From Adiantum capillus-veneris (Eukaryota; Streptophyta; Polypodiopsida; Polypodiales; Pteridaceae): a stretch of 64,000 nt of DNA. The stretch is from the NCBI GenBank assembly GCA_014529385.2, contig CM043952.1:153826057-153890056 (forward strand), written 5' to 3'. This document shows positions 10,801-20,469 of the stretch, one piece after another. Made by a program: the position numbers and the translations under genes. Position 1 is the first letter of the stretch. Each line of letters opens with the position of its first letter. Below the pieces are notes generated by a model. That model saw only the letters and a program-made list of their open reading frames with translations. It did not search any database and was not told where the DNA came from.

Positions 10801-12391
10801 TGCAAAGAAATGCTTGATGGGGGACTGATCACAATGTGGAGTAAGAAGGTTGATATTTTGTCCCGATGAGATAGCAGAGGATAGCAAGGAAGTGTCTGTG
10901 AAGGTTTTCATGGAGGCTGGAACATGACAGGTTCACGAAGGTGGGAGTGAGAAGAAGAGAAAGGACTTGATTGTGCAACGGATGAAAAGTGGGACTTTTC
11001 TTAGCCTATTTTCAGCCCATCTGATAGGCTTCATCAAGCACAACTTTGTCTTCCACTGGCAAGCCCAACAATTCAAGGACTGTTTGCAGAATTTTCCTAG
11101 CAACGTTGTAGTATCTGTTATTGACTTTGCGGAGAATTATTTCTTTAAAGTTCAAAATGAAATTCAGTCAATGCATTGGTGGTCTACCCAAGTCACAATA
11201 CTTGTGCACATCACTTATTTAAGAAATGCAGCAGGTGGTACACAGAAGACGCTACACTTCTACATATCGGATGACAAGCAGCATGACACATTGTTTGTAC
11301 AACATTGTTTCTTGCTGCATGACAAGTGGCTGAAAGAACGAGGACATTCTCTGCAACAACATTGGGCCCGTAGACCTTACTATTTTGTGGCCAGGTACTA
11401 TCAAATGACAGGCTTGCACATGATGCATAACTTCTTTGCATCCGGCCATGGAAAAGGTGAACATGATGGGGCAGGGGCAGTCATCAAGAGAACTTTGACG
11501 CATGAGGAATTGAAACCAGATGGCTGGCGTATGAAGTGTGCAGCCGATGTTGTCAACTTTTTGAAAGCAACTTTTCAGCCAAGAGAACAGTCTCAGAGGT
11601 GTAATACGCAAAATGTCTTTTGGCTTATTGGCGCGAATGAAGTGCAGCGCAATTTGCAATGGGACTGTGAGCGCATCGTTGGCTCCCTCTCATTTCATTG
11701 TGCTGATGGCTATTCACAGGACAACCGCACCGCCATACGCTTTCGATCACTTTCATGCTTTTGTGATCTGTGTATGCGTGGGTTGTGGAGAAGATGCAGG
11801 AACAGAATGCACATTGAAGAATGGAAATATGTTTGCATCAAACCATTGCCAGAGTCCGGGGATACAATTAGGGATGACGAATCAGATGACGAGGAGGAGG
11901 GTGGAGATTCAACATCGATTCCGATGAGCCAAGTGTCGAACCTGCCACTATATGAAGGATGCCATGAAATGTTAAGTGGCATGCTGTCCATAGGGGATAA
12001 TTTTGCAGTAAAAGCAGCTGAGGCAAACGAAGACTTCTACATTATCAAATGCACAGAAGTGTTGTACCAAACGGTGAAAGCACAAAAGGATAAGTGGCAT
12101 AACAAAATTGTTAGAGGAGGGAAGGTTGTTGAAGGCTTTTTTAATGGCCAAGTTGAAGGAAAAGCTGATACATACCGGCTATTGGATCACACATCTCCGG
12201 TAATGATCTACTCACATCTTGTTAGGGCCATACGTTTCCCGATGGAGCCTATTGCAGGATCCCTAGGTCAAATTTTACAATACAAGTTTTCTATTGAAGT
12301 ATATGAGAGGATATACAATAGCATGCCATATCATGATGATGAGAGCGACGAAGGTGCGTCCATGTTACTTGAGGGCAATGAGAAGCCCTGA
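7861..12391 (+). pseudogene. Transposase-like gene of the 11.3 kb element, decayed
   Basis: Two exons, 7861-8758 and 10466-12391, join in phase 0 (DESQ|VELYQRF; donor AG|GTACC, acceptor CATAG|). The N terminus has four 12-residue repeats of the form GDAQxLSFDExE (7891-8034). Exon 2 holds a Cys/His-rich zinc-binding region (TCCCVVHVQ, FTCSVCC, about 10577-10830), then IDFAENYFFKVQNEIQSMHW (from about 11120), ISDDKQHD, GHGKGEHDGAG (about 11440) and an acidic tail. I remember proteins with DFAENY, SDGC and GKGxxDG blocks as a repeated, transposase-like family with a possible RNase H-like core; I cannot name the superfamily. The copy is broken: a +1 shift near 8140 and in-frame TGA at 10826-10828 and 10925-10927. 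The SDGC block seems missing before ARRPYYF. Confidence 0.6.
8759..10465 (+). repeat. Intronic satellite of 21-bp monomers with a ~440-bp higher order
   Basis: The whole intron is built of degenerate monomers of about 21 bp resembling CTATCTGTAGAGTACCAAAGC. A marker block with TATAGGACC and TACCCCACACTTCTGATAG recurs at about 9070, 9510, 9950 and 10110. This gives a higher-order period near 440 bp, with one shortened copy. The 3' end (10246-10375) switches to two copies of a ~62-bp unit containing GTTGAACTTGGGTGCACGTC, also found at 12590-12915 and 14205-14300. Confidence 0.88.
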
Positions 12392-12448
12392 TTCAACAAC
12401 TGAATCCGGTAGTCAATAGTACCAAATCTGGTAGTCAACAGTACCAAG

Positions 12449-12720
12449 TGTATTCCGCACTATGTGCTTTTTAGTGACTGAGTCAACTTGATTTTTTGGC
12501 CCTGAGCTTTATCTGTTCGCTCTATCTAGTTCTGTGTTGGTATGTTACCTTTCATTACATTACTGTTTCAATTGTCCTCACTATATGTGCATTTGGTACA
12601 TTTTGGTACTATTGAACTTGGGTGCTTCTCTGTCCACTATTACAATACCAAATTTGGTACTTTTAGGTACTGTTGAACTTGGGTGCACGTATGTACACTA
12701 TTATAGTACCAAATTGGAAC
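12449..12720 (+). repeat. Inverted repeat, left arm
   Basis: Starts 58 bases after the stop of the transposase-like gene. The first ~146 bases match the minus strand of 14446-14300 at about 95% by eye (shared TATTCCGCACT, GAGTCAACTTGATTTTTTGG). The match then continues into the ~62-bp GTACCAAA repeat. Confidence 0.85.
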
Positions 12721-12930
12721 TGCTTGAACTTGCTGTATCACTTATGGTTTACTTTATTGCTCTGTCTGGTTCTCTACTTTTTGGTACTGTTGAACTTGGG
12801 TGCACATCGGTCCACTATTACAATACCAAACTTGGTACTTTTTGGTACTGTGTTGAACTTGGGTGCACTCCTGTCCACTATTACAGTACCAAATTTGGTA
12901 CAATTTGGTACTCCTTGAACTTGTTGTATC
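12590..12930 (+). repeat. ~62-bp repeat units with GTACCAAATTTGGTAC palindrome
   Basis: About five diverged units of the form TTTGGTACTGTTGAACTTGG plus TGTCCACTATTACAG. The 16-bp perfect palindrome GTACCAAATTTGGTAC occurs at 12886-12901 and, one base off, at 12645-12660. Exact copies also occur at 10295-10310 and 14284-14299. Short open frames across this array are by-products of the repeat. Confidence 0.85.
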
Positions 12931-13234
12931 AGTTATGGTTTACTTTATTTCTTGGTATTTTTCAGTTTGTCTATTCGTATTTGATACGACCACCTTGAGC
13001 AATGTCTAGAACTACGTTGATAACATGAAAGGTATGCCAAACATAGATGCTATCTGCCTCAAAAATTAAAATGTTGGGCAACCTGGTTAGCTCCAAGAGG
13101 TTTCAACAGAATTAGTCAGAGGTTTCAATAGTAGAGATCAAGATACCAAGACAGTCTGAACAAGAGAAGTGATTTTCCATTATGTATAGTATCGGGTTAC
13201 AAAATTCCAATATTTACATGATTATGGAAATCTG

Positions 13235-14098
13235 CTACCTCGGGAGATCAAATTTATAGGAGTACCCCTCCATCTGTATGAAGTAATCAGTAATGTACCT
13301 AGAAATATCGTCTTCAGTGTCAAAGACTGGGTTTTTGCGAGTGTACGCTCTTGGGTACCAATCCCTTATCCACCTGAGCAACCAAGGCAAAACAAAATCC
13401 AGCAAGTAAAACGGGTAATCGGTTCCTACTACCATGGGATCGTATGATCGGGTTGCCATACAGTTTTCATAGTCATTTTTAAGAGACTTGTATCTACAGT
13501 CATCTACAAGAATAGTGTTGCTGGCATCGTACTTTGGGTGCCTTGCCCATAGCGTCCGTAGCTTCTTCAGGAAAACGGGCTTATCGCCCATGTGTTTGGG
13601 CACAACCGGCACCTCTGACATACGGGGCCGCCATATTTCACAGTCCTCTTGGGAGAGAATATCTACTAATGCCAAAAAACGAGGTTAGAGGTATGTGTAA
13701 CTTATGTCCTGCAACATTCAAAGCGGGCATGCTTTACCTGCAAAATATTTTTGCCTTCTATGGTTGGGGAAGCACGCGTTCACCATGTGTAACAGTTTTT
13801 CCCTTCTACAGCAGGACCACAACACTAGGCTAGCTTTCTGTTTAAGCCGTAGGATGAACTGCTCCGCATCCGGCCTTACAAGACAAATTACATTCTTTTG
13901 GAGATAGACTACCCGTGGCGTGTGCTCCTTTGGCAGGCACTCAAGTTCCTCAGGGATTTCGCTACAGCAGCTGGTTAGTAGCACGCCATTAAGATCAAGC
14001 ACAATCATTCGCCCGCGTCTAGCAGCCACATCAGGCTGCAACAATGTGCTTGCCGGTGTCTCGTCTAGCCACCAACTTACTACAGCACCAACAAACAT
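13235..14098 (-). CDS. FCP1-like HAD-family protein, two exons, intact
   Basis: Exons 14098-13738 and 13662-13235 with a 75-bp GT-AG intron join in phase 1 and give 262 residues without a stop. It is an FCP1/NIF (TFIIF-stimulated CTD phosphatase-type) HAD domain. Motif I is MIVLDLNGVLL (about residues 31-41), motif II LVLWSCC, then a Lys in GDKPVFLKK and motif IV NTILVDDCRYKS. Family members remove phosphate from protein Ser/Thr through the first Asp of motif I. Here the second motif-I Asp is Asn (DLN, not DxD). Many plant homologues also carry a DxNG form, so activity is uncertain. The start at 14098 is the first in-frame ATG after a TTTTAG acceptor-like site, so an upstream exon is possible. 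It lies inside the 12449-14446 inverted repeat and is transcribed opposite to the transposase-like gene. Confidence 0.8.
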
Positions 14099-14201
14099 AA
14101 TGAGTGGGGACAAATACACAGTGCAAACATCATATCTAAAACAGAAAACTGGTCCAAAAACCACCAAATTTGGTACTGTATTGCACAAGTGATAAGGACT
14201 A

Positions 14202-14446
14202 TCCGAAATCGCAAGTTCAAGAAGTACCAAATTGGTACTATAATAGTGGACAGACATGCACCCAAGTTCAACAGGACCAAAAAGTACCAAATTTGGTACT
14301 GTAATGCACATATAGTGAGGACAACTGAAACAGTAATGTAACTAAAGGTAACATACCAACACAGAACTAGATAGAGAGAACAGATAAAGCTCAGGGCCAA
14401 AAAATCAAGTTGACTCGGTCACTAAAAAGCACAAAGTGCGGAATAC
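14202..14446 (-). repeat. Inverted repeat, right arm
   Basis: Reverse complement of 12449-12720. It begins 17 bases after the stop codon of the RING gene in that gene's direction, just as the left arm begins after the stop of the transposase-like gene. It includes a perfect GTACCAAATTTGGTAC at 14284-14299. It may be a shared 3' flank or UTR, or the terminal repeat of a nested ~2 kb unit. Confidence 0.85.
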
Positions 14447-14462
14447 AATAGATTCTCACTGG

Positions 14463-17400
14463 CTACAGTTTGCATGCACGGGATAATTGATCACGGGCGC
14501 GATTGCACTTCTTTCTCTGCAAACAGAAAAGTTCCTGCAGGGTCATGAAATCAGGGGAATCACCTCTCCGCTTCAAAACAGCATCGGCAGCAGTAGAGTC
14601 AACGCCCCCGTCGGTGCTGTCCACAACAGTATCGTTCGCAAGTACTTCTTCCTGCTCATCCTCGGCCTCCCTTCGATCTTTGTTGCCTTTCGACCCCTCT
14701 TTGACCTCCCCTTCACTCCCCGTTGTGGTTTCCACCCCCTCCCCAACACCCCCCTTTGTGGGTTCTTCCTCTCCCTTCTTGGCCGTTGCTTCATCGAGCT
14801 TTGTGTTGGCAGCATCCTGGTTTTCCTCCGCATCCAGCTCCACAACAACAGGGACTTTACCTTCCTCCTTGTCCTTAGTCTTTTTACCATCTCTGGCCTC
14901 CTCCTCACTTTTACTTTCGCTGTCACCTGTCTTTTTATCATCTCTGGCCTCCTCCTCACTTTTACTTTCGCTGTCACCTGTTGCCTCACATCTTTGCCTC
15001 GTTACATTGTCTTTCCCTACAGAATTACCTTGCTTCAGATCGTGGAGAACATCTGATATCTCCCTTGTCACCTCATCCACGTCCCATATTCGACTTGCAG
15101 CTGACTTTGTGGCGTGCTGGTCAGCAACTGCAGCATCTTGCTCCTCTGCAAACAAAAAGAAAGACAACACATACTAGCTTGTATGAAAACCTCATTGAGT
15201 TGCAAGTGCGCATATGTATTAAAAAATGCACACATACTTACTCTTGACAACTTGAAGCCCACTGGCCCAGGACTTTGCCAAATCAGAGATTACCATATTA
15301 CAACCCGGCTTGACACACTGATCCTTGCTTTGTAACAGAGCACTGAAGCACAAGGGATGATACTGGTGTCGGCACTCTAGCATGAAGGTTCCGACTACAT
15401 GTGCGCACTCCAAGGGCTCACTGCACGCAACACACATACCAAACACCGGGATCACATTTACCGAATCATTAACCTCGGGCCCAGGATATAGTAGAAACCT
15501 CTTCCCAAGCCTGATATCAGACAAAATCTCCGTCACAAATAGGGTATGCTCTTGACCTTCCTTCCATTTTTTCTCCAGAGTGTCATACTCAGCCTGTTGA
15601 CAACGAGCGGTCCCAATTAGTTTCAAAAACTACCAAGAAGTCATACCGAGACTGGTACTTCTAAGTACTGTACTACGAAACAGAACCCAAACTACCAAAA
15701 CCACCAAAACTATCAAAAACTACCAAACTCGGGAATCATATAGTACCAAAAACATATAAATACCCTCAATGCAGAACTAAACTACCCAAACCTTATCAAA
15801 ACTACCAAAAGACACTTTTTGCAGCACTTTCAAATAGTACCTAAAAGTACCAAAACTACCAAAATCAAACTACCAAAAGCCACTTTTTGAAGCACTTTCA
15901 AATAGTACCTAAAAGTACCAAAACTACCAAAATCAAACTACCAAACAAGCTTTTTGCATCACTTTCAAATAGTACCTAAAAGTACCCAAAACTACCAAAA
16001 TCAAACTACCAAGCAAGCTTTTTGCAGCACTTTCAAATAGTACCTAAAAGTACCAAAACTACCAAAATCAAACTACCAAACCCACTTTTTGTAGCACTTT
16101 CAAATAGTACCTAAAAGTACCAAAACTACCAAAACTACCCAATCAAACTACAGAAGCCACTTTTGGCAGCACTTTCTAATAGTACCTAAAAGTACCAAAA
16201 CTCTCAAAATCAAACTTTCAAATAGTACCAAAACAACCAAAACTACCAAGACTACCAAAGAAACACTTTTTGTAGCACTTTCGAAAACTACCAAAACTAC
16301 CAAAAATACTAAAATCAAACTACCAATTACACTTTTGCAGCACTTTCAAATAGTACCTAAAAGTACCAAAAACTAGCAAAACTACCAAAGCTATCAGAAT
16401 AAAACTACCATAACACCTTTTGCAGCACTTTCAAAAAGTACCTTAAAGTACCTTAAAGTACCTTAAAGTACCAAAACTTCTTCATAGTACCAGAAATACC
16501 AAACCATAAGACAGAAGGAAACCATAAACTACCTAGAATAAAAACAGTTCTACCATGAGTACCTAATACTACCAATCCCACCAAACCAAGCATAAACAGT
16601 TCTATCAAAGGTACCTAACACTACCAATCCTACCAAACCAAGCATAAATAGTTCTACCAAAGGTACCTAACACTACCAATCCCACCAAACCAAGCATAAA
16701 CAGCTCTACCAAAAACTCCCAAAACTACCAGCACCTGTTGCTCTAGAATCTCCTTGTCGAGCAATGACGTATCTTCACTGATTCCGTATCGACGTAGCAT
16801 CCTTCGACTGGCAGCCAAATCAGCTTCTATCACATTGATTTCTGTGTCATCGCCAGTGTTGGCCTCTCTCAGTGTTTCCAGTTGGATCTCATATTCCTTG
16901 ATGTTGTCCATAATCTGCTTGACAAGTTTATTGGAACCCTTTGCCCTCAAGAGTGTTTCCTTCTTCTGCTTCAGAGACATTGTCAGCTCTTTCAGCCTAT
17001 CGGCTACCCCGACAAATGTCCGAGGGACTCTCCCAACCATAGCTTCAAGGTCCGCAATATAATCAGGTGTCTTCTCCTCATGACGCTGTGGGGGGACTTT
17101 CCGTGTAGGGGACATACTACCGACTGGCGTAAGTCGGGGCTTCTTGGTATTTGACGGGTGGCCTCCTTGGGACGCACCGTTTGCCTTTCGCCAATTCTCA
17201 ACCTTCTTTTCCAAGCCTCCTGGTCGAGAGGAACACATGTTGAGTACACTCTCACCAAACCTGGCCCATGCAACCCTGTGGCCCGCAGGGTCCTTTGTGG
17301 CTGCATGACACTTCTCATATGCAAAACAGCGGGCAAATTTTATAGTGATCTCCCCACATGATGGTGGGGCTTGGTACACCTTATGGAACAGGAACCTGCA

Positions 17401-18338
17401 TTCATCCTGAAGCCGTGGCTGCACGTGATTTAAGTAAATCTTTGTCTTCTTCTGGCTGGAATGCCTGAATACAGTGAGCCACTGGTCGTCGGGGATGTCA
17501 TCTTCTGTAAGATCCTTTGGCAGCACCCCCTCCATGCTCAATCCATACTCATCATGAAGCTCTTGTGTTGTATAGCAGAACTTTGTCAAGATAGGGTACT
17601 CCTCCATCTTGTTTTTTCCTGCGATGTGGAAACAACACGCAAGTAAAGACATGCCCTCATTATATGCCTCATTTCAGTTGTGCAAAAAAAAACACATGGA
17701 ATGAAATGAATGTATCTCATTCAGGTGACAATTGCAAAATTCAGTTGTGTACAAAGCCAAATTTGGTAGTGGTTAGTATCAAATTTGGTATTGGTTAGTA
17801 CCAAATTTGGTTATGCTGACATCCCTACCGAGCTTCAACTTTGTGCTATGCTCATGCACAACATATAATGATTTTTGCACTTGCATGCATGCAAGTTAGC
17901 AATCTAAAGAGCAGCTTATACATGTAACTTTGTAACTTTCCTAAACCCTAAATTCCTAAGAAGATCCCAAACATGCACATGTACTTGCTGCATGCAAAAA
18001 AAGAAAATGCAGACCTCATCAGATAAAAGACATGCAGAAGCTTGCATGCATGGAAAATAAAATGGTAAATCACCAGAAAACGCACAACTCTCATAGCACC
18101 TACCTTTAGATGTTGTAGATGACCGTGGAGTCTCATCATCGGCAAAAAGAGGCCCAGGCTTAAATGAAGTCTCCATGGACACAACAGGTTTCTCCCTCTC
18201 CACAAAGGAGGCCCCCTTGCTAGCCCTCATATTTGGGGTGTCGATGTTCCGAGGGGATTTTGCATCCATTGTCCTCTTCTTCTTTTTCCCATTGTCTGGT
18301 GACGCTTTGGCTGCTGATTTCCTTGCTGGCGTCCTCAT
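14463..18338 (-). CDS. RING-type zinc-finger protein with acidic tail, four exons, intact
   Basis: Exons 18338-18104, 17618-16735, 15593-15242 and 15145-14463 have GT-AG borders and matching phases (1, 0, 1). They give a 717-residue protein with no stop. I start at ATG 18338 (MRTPARKSAAKASPDNGKKK), a basic, possibly nuclear-targeting N terminus; an earlier ATG at about 18487 does not splice in phase. Exon 2 encodes a region I do not recognise, then a coiled coil (LKQKKETLLRAKGSNK onward). Exon 3 has a RING-H2-like finger (about residues 427-471: CVAC, CRHQYHPLC, CVKPGC; last pair C-x4-C rather than C-x2-C). Exon 4 is Glu/Lys-rich with a duplicated GDSESKSEEEARD block. RING-H2 proteins are usually ubiquitin ligases or chromatin-linked; the role here is unknown. 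Confidence 0.72.
15594..16734 (-). repeat. Intronic satellite of ~67-bp units rich in GTACCAAAA
   Basis: Intron 2 of the RING gene is a tandem array. The block ACTTTCAAATAGTACCTAAA recurs every 66-70 bases from about 15826 to 16180 and again near 16340-16440, with ACTACCAAAATCAAACTACC between. Near 16500-16720 it changes to AGTTCTACCAAAGGTACCTA units. It shares the TACC/ACCAAA words with the array at 8759-10465 although the host genes point in opposite directions. Confidence 0.88.
17750..17820. repeat. Three diverged CAAATTTGGT repeats in RING intron 1
   Basis: CAAATTTGGTA, CAAATTTGGTA and CCAAATTTGGT occur within 60 bases, separated by GTGGTTAGTA-type spacers. This is the same palindrome core as in the other arrays of the element. 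Confidence 0.7.
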
Positions 18339-18664
18339 CTTCCTGATTGTGATTAGCCGGGGGAGCTTGTTACCTGCAACTGTAGTGGTTTGCAGAAGGC
18401 GATGTAATAAGAGAGCAAGGCGGAAGCTGGAAAATGTGTTGAGCAACTGCGCCACTCACAAACGCAGTCTGTGATGGGACTTTTGGCATGGTTTCAAAAC
18501 ACCACTCGCATTACTTATTGCCCCAACCACGTTTTCTTTCACGGAAAGTTTAAATCATAAAAATTTCCCTCCTACCATTCTTTAACATAGATGAAAAAAA
18601 AGGTTCCCTCCAAAGTGTGGACATATGTAGAAGTACCAACAAGGTAGAAGCAAAATAGGTCCTT
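18339..18664. other. Right subterminal region of the 11.3 kb element
   Basis: Between the RING gene start and the right inverted repeat. It should hold the RING promoter and leader. AT-rich, with short GTACCAAC and CAAAGTG words; no gene seen. Confidence 0.5.
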
Positions 18665-18689
18665 TTTTTGTACCACCAAACCATGCTTT
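18665..18689 (-). repeat. Right terminal inverted repeat core
   Basis: Exact reverse complement of 7438-7462 (25 bases). The outward sequence is CACCCAAGTG, against CAAGTGGGTC on the left. Confidence 0.8.
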
Positions 18690-18725
18690 CACCCAAGTGT
18701 TAAAGTCAATTAAAATGCTTTGCAG

Positions 18726-19142
18726 ACGGCATACCATGTTGATAAGTTCGCAATGCGTACTGGAGGTTCGTGCAACATGTCCATAGGTAGGGATAACTCA
18801 CTTTGGCACTACCTGAGCAACTTGGGGCCATCGATTCTTAGAGTTGCTCACACAGAGTTCTCCAAGAATGGTTCTGCGGAGCTGCTTAAGTGCAAAGCAT
18901 TAAGTGCTATACTCGCTGAAGATTCTCTCACCCTAAATGCTCACAAATGTATATTGGTGGACCGAGAGGCAGCATTGTATGCCTTTACATTCAAGCCCCC
19001 AGGCTCGGTCCTCTCTCACTGTGCCTTGAGCCTAGGTCAAGGGTTGACAAACTCAGAGGAAATTGTAAAATCCCTTGGCGTCAAGTCAGCCATTCGCCCC
19101 ATACCCACATATGTAATTCGTAGAAAAACTAATCAACCATGA
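18726..19142 (+). CDS. Last exon of an unidentified gene
   Basis: Opens directly after a TTTTGCAG acceptor, phase 0 (TAYHVDKFAMRTGG...), and stays open for 138 codons to TGA at 19140-19142. It contains MSIGRDNSLWHYLSNLGPS and a conserved-looking SLGVKSAIRPIPTYVI near the end. No domain is recognised. The phase matches the donor at 7383, so I treat it as the 3' exon of the acidic-protein gene. It could instead belong to a gene whose other exons were lost when the 11.3 kb element inserted. Confidence 0.45.
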   Translation, partial: TAYHVDKFAMRTGGSCNMSIGRDNSLWHYLSNLGPSILRVAHTEFSKNGSAELLKCKALSAILAEDSLTLNAHKCILVDREAALYAFTFKPPGSVLSHCALSLGQGLTNSEEIVKSLGVKSAIRPIPTYVIRRKTNQP

Positions 19143-19255
19143 TGTAATATCCAAATCAATACAAAATATATTTTTTTGTCAACAATTTCTGTCAACATTC
19201 AGTACTTGTTTTTTTTTCTGATTCATATTGTCCAATAAATTCCATTTCTGCAACA

Positions 19256-19630
19256 CATACACAGAACCTCAAACATGCAACCATCGGGCTCCGGGGGGCA
19301 CGTCTCGGTGATTCTTTTGCAAAACTGAGCGACAGGGGGGGGGGGGGGGGGGGAGGACATACGGGATCAATCGGACCACAAATGACCACAATGGCGCCCA
19401 GGGCAAAAAAAGCCCCGGTGCGCCACGACGCGCAGGGAGCAGATCTGGCACTGCGTGCCATGGCGCATAAGGGCTTTTTTTTGCCCCGTTCGACCCTGCC
19501 GAGCGCCACCGTGGTCATTTGTGGTCTGGTTGACCCCGTACAACTCCCCCCGTCGCCCGTTTTGCAAAAGATACACCAAGATGTGTCCCTCGGTCACCCG
19601 GTGGTGGTTGCATGTTGGAGGTTCTGTGCA
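19256..19630. repeat. Foldback (long inverted repeat) element
   Basis: Two arms of about 180 bp face each other around 19440-19447 (CAGATCTG). Shared blocks read in from each end are CACAGAACCTC, ACATGCAACCA, TCTTTTGCAAAAC, ACCACAAATGACCAC and GGCAAAAAAAGCCC. The left arm has a run of about 21 G (from 19336) where the right arm has only six. It resembles a MITE or foldback element; no clear target duplication was found. Confidence 0.8.
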
Positions 19631-19817
19631 TTTGGACACCGTTGGACGAGCCATGTGCTGTGGTGGTTAGTTTAAATTTAACATACCCAATAATTCAAAT
19701 ACTTATAAACAACAATGTACAAAATAAAGTCAAACAATGACACGAAATAATAGAAATTCGACATTTGATATTATAGAAAAAGATTACATGTCTCATCACA
19801 AGAGAGTACATGGGATA

Positions 19818-20417
19818 AACTATTTTTGATAAAGACATCCTTCATTTTGTAAATTGATTGCTAAAGCTAAATCCATATTTTTCAATGTTACACGCTTAGC
19901 ATGCACCATAGAGGATACGCATCCTGAAAAAGCTGCACCAAAATGTCTTCGGTGGCATCTTGTAGGGCTAGTAAAGCTCTGCGTTGTATACGTGTAACAT
20001 AATCGATATATTCGATCATCATCTCTCTCACCACCCGAGAGAAGGCCGCTTTGGGTATGATTGGCTCAATGCTCTTTTGATATTTTCTGATCTCACGCAG
20101 GGTAACTGTGCATGGCTTCCATCTCCACTTTTTCTGTGTTGTTGGTGGTAGAGGAACCGCCTGCCTTGCCCATTGAGGAGGATCATCTTTATACTTTTTC
20201 TTCCTCTCCTCTCGGGCTTGTTGCTCTTTAGGTGTCACCTTGTCCTTTTTTCTCTTTGCACATTGCTTGTCTCTTTGAGGTATTTTTGAAGGCCTTGAGC
20301 TCCCAGCCTTTGCTTGTTGGGTGGATTGAGCTCTATCCTCTGTCGCCTTTCTCTCTGCCTCTACTCGTGCTTGTAAGTTTGCTAAATGAGCTCTCTCAGC
20401 CTCGGCCCTCTGTCATT

Positions 20418-20469
<52 letters not shown>

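Larger units (their letters stand above)
7428..18699. mobile_element. Candidate 11.3 kb DNA element carrying FCP1-like and RING genes
   Basis: A 25-bp perfect inverted repeat (7438-7462 against 18665-18689) extends outward with further matches (TGGGT) to about 7428 and 18699. Between the ends lie a transposase-like gene (+), an FCP1-like gene (-), a RING gene (-) and GTACCAAA-rich arrays. The outside sequence on both sides fits one short host intron: a phase-0 donor at 7383 and a phase-0 acceptor at 18725. A 3-bp TTA beside each end (left ...ccTTA, right TTAaag) might be the target duplication, but this is weak. The superfamily is not clear to me; the left edge reads TACTACAAG, which recalls the CACTACAAG end of CACTA elements, but the encoded protein is not a CACTA transposase. 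Confidence 0.55.

Noticed and set aside
12534-12998. Plus-strand frame with repeated NLGC/VHYY words
   Set aside because: Produced by the ~62-bp GTACCAAA repeat units; the same words appear on the other strand at the right arm.
7428-18699. Placing the large element in the CACTA superfamily because the left edge reads TACTACAAG
   Set aside because: The right edge does not match it, and no CACTA transposase motif is present in the encoded protein.
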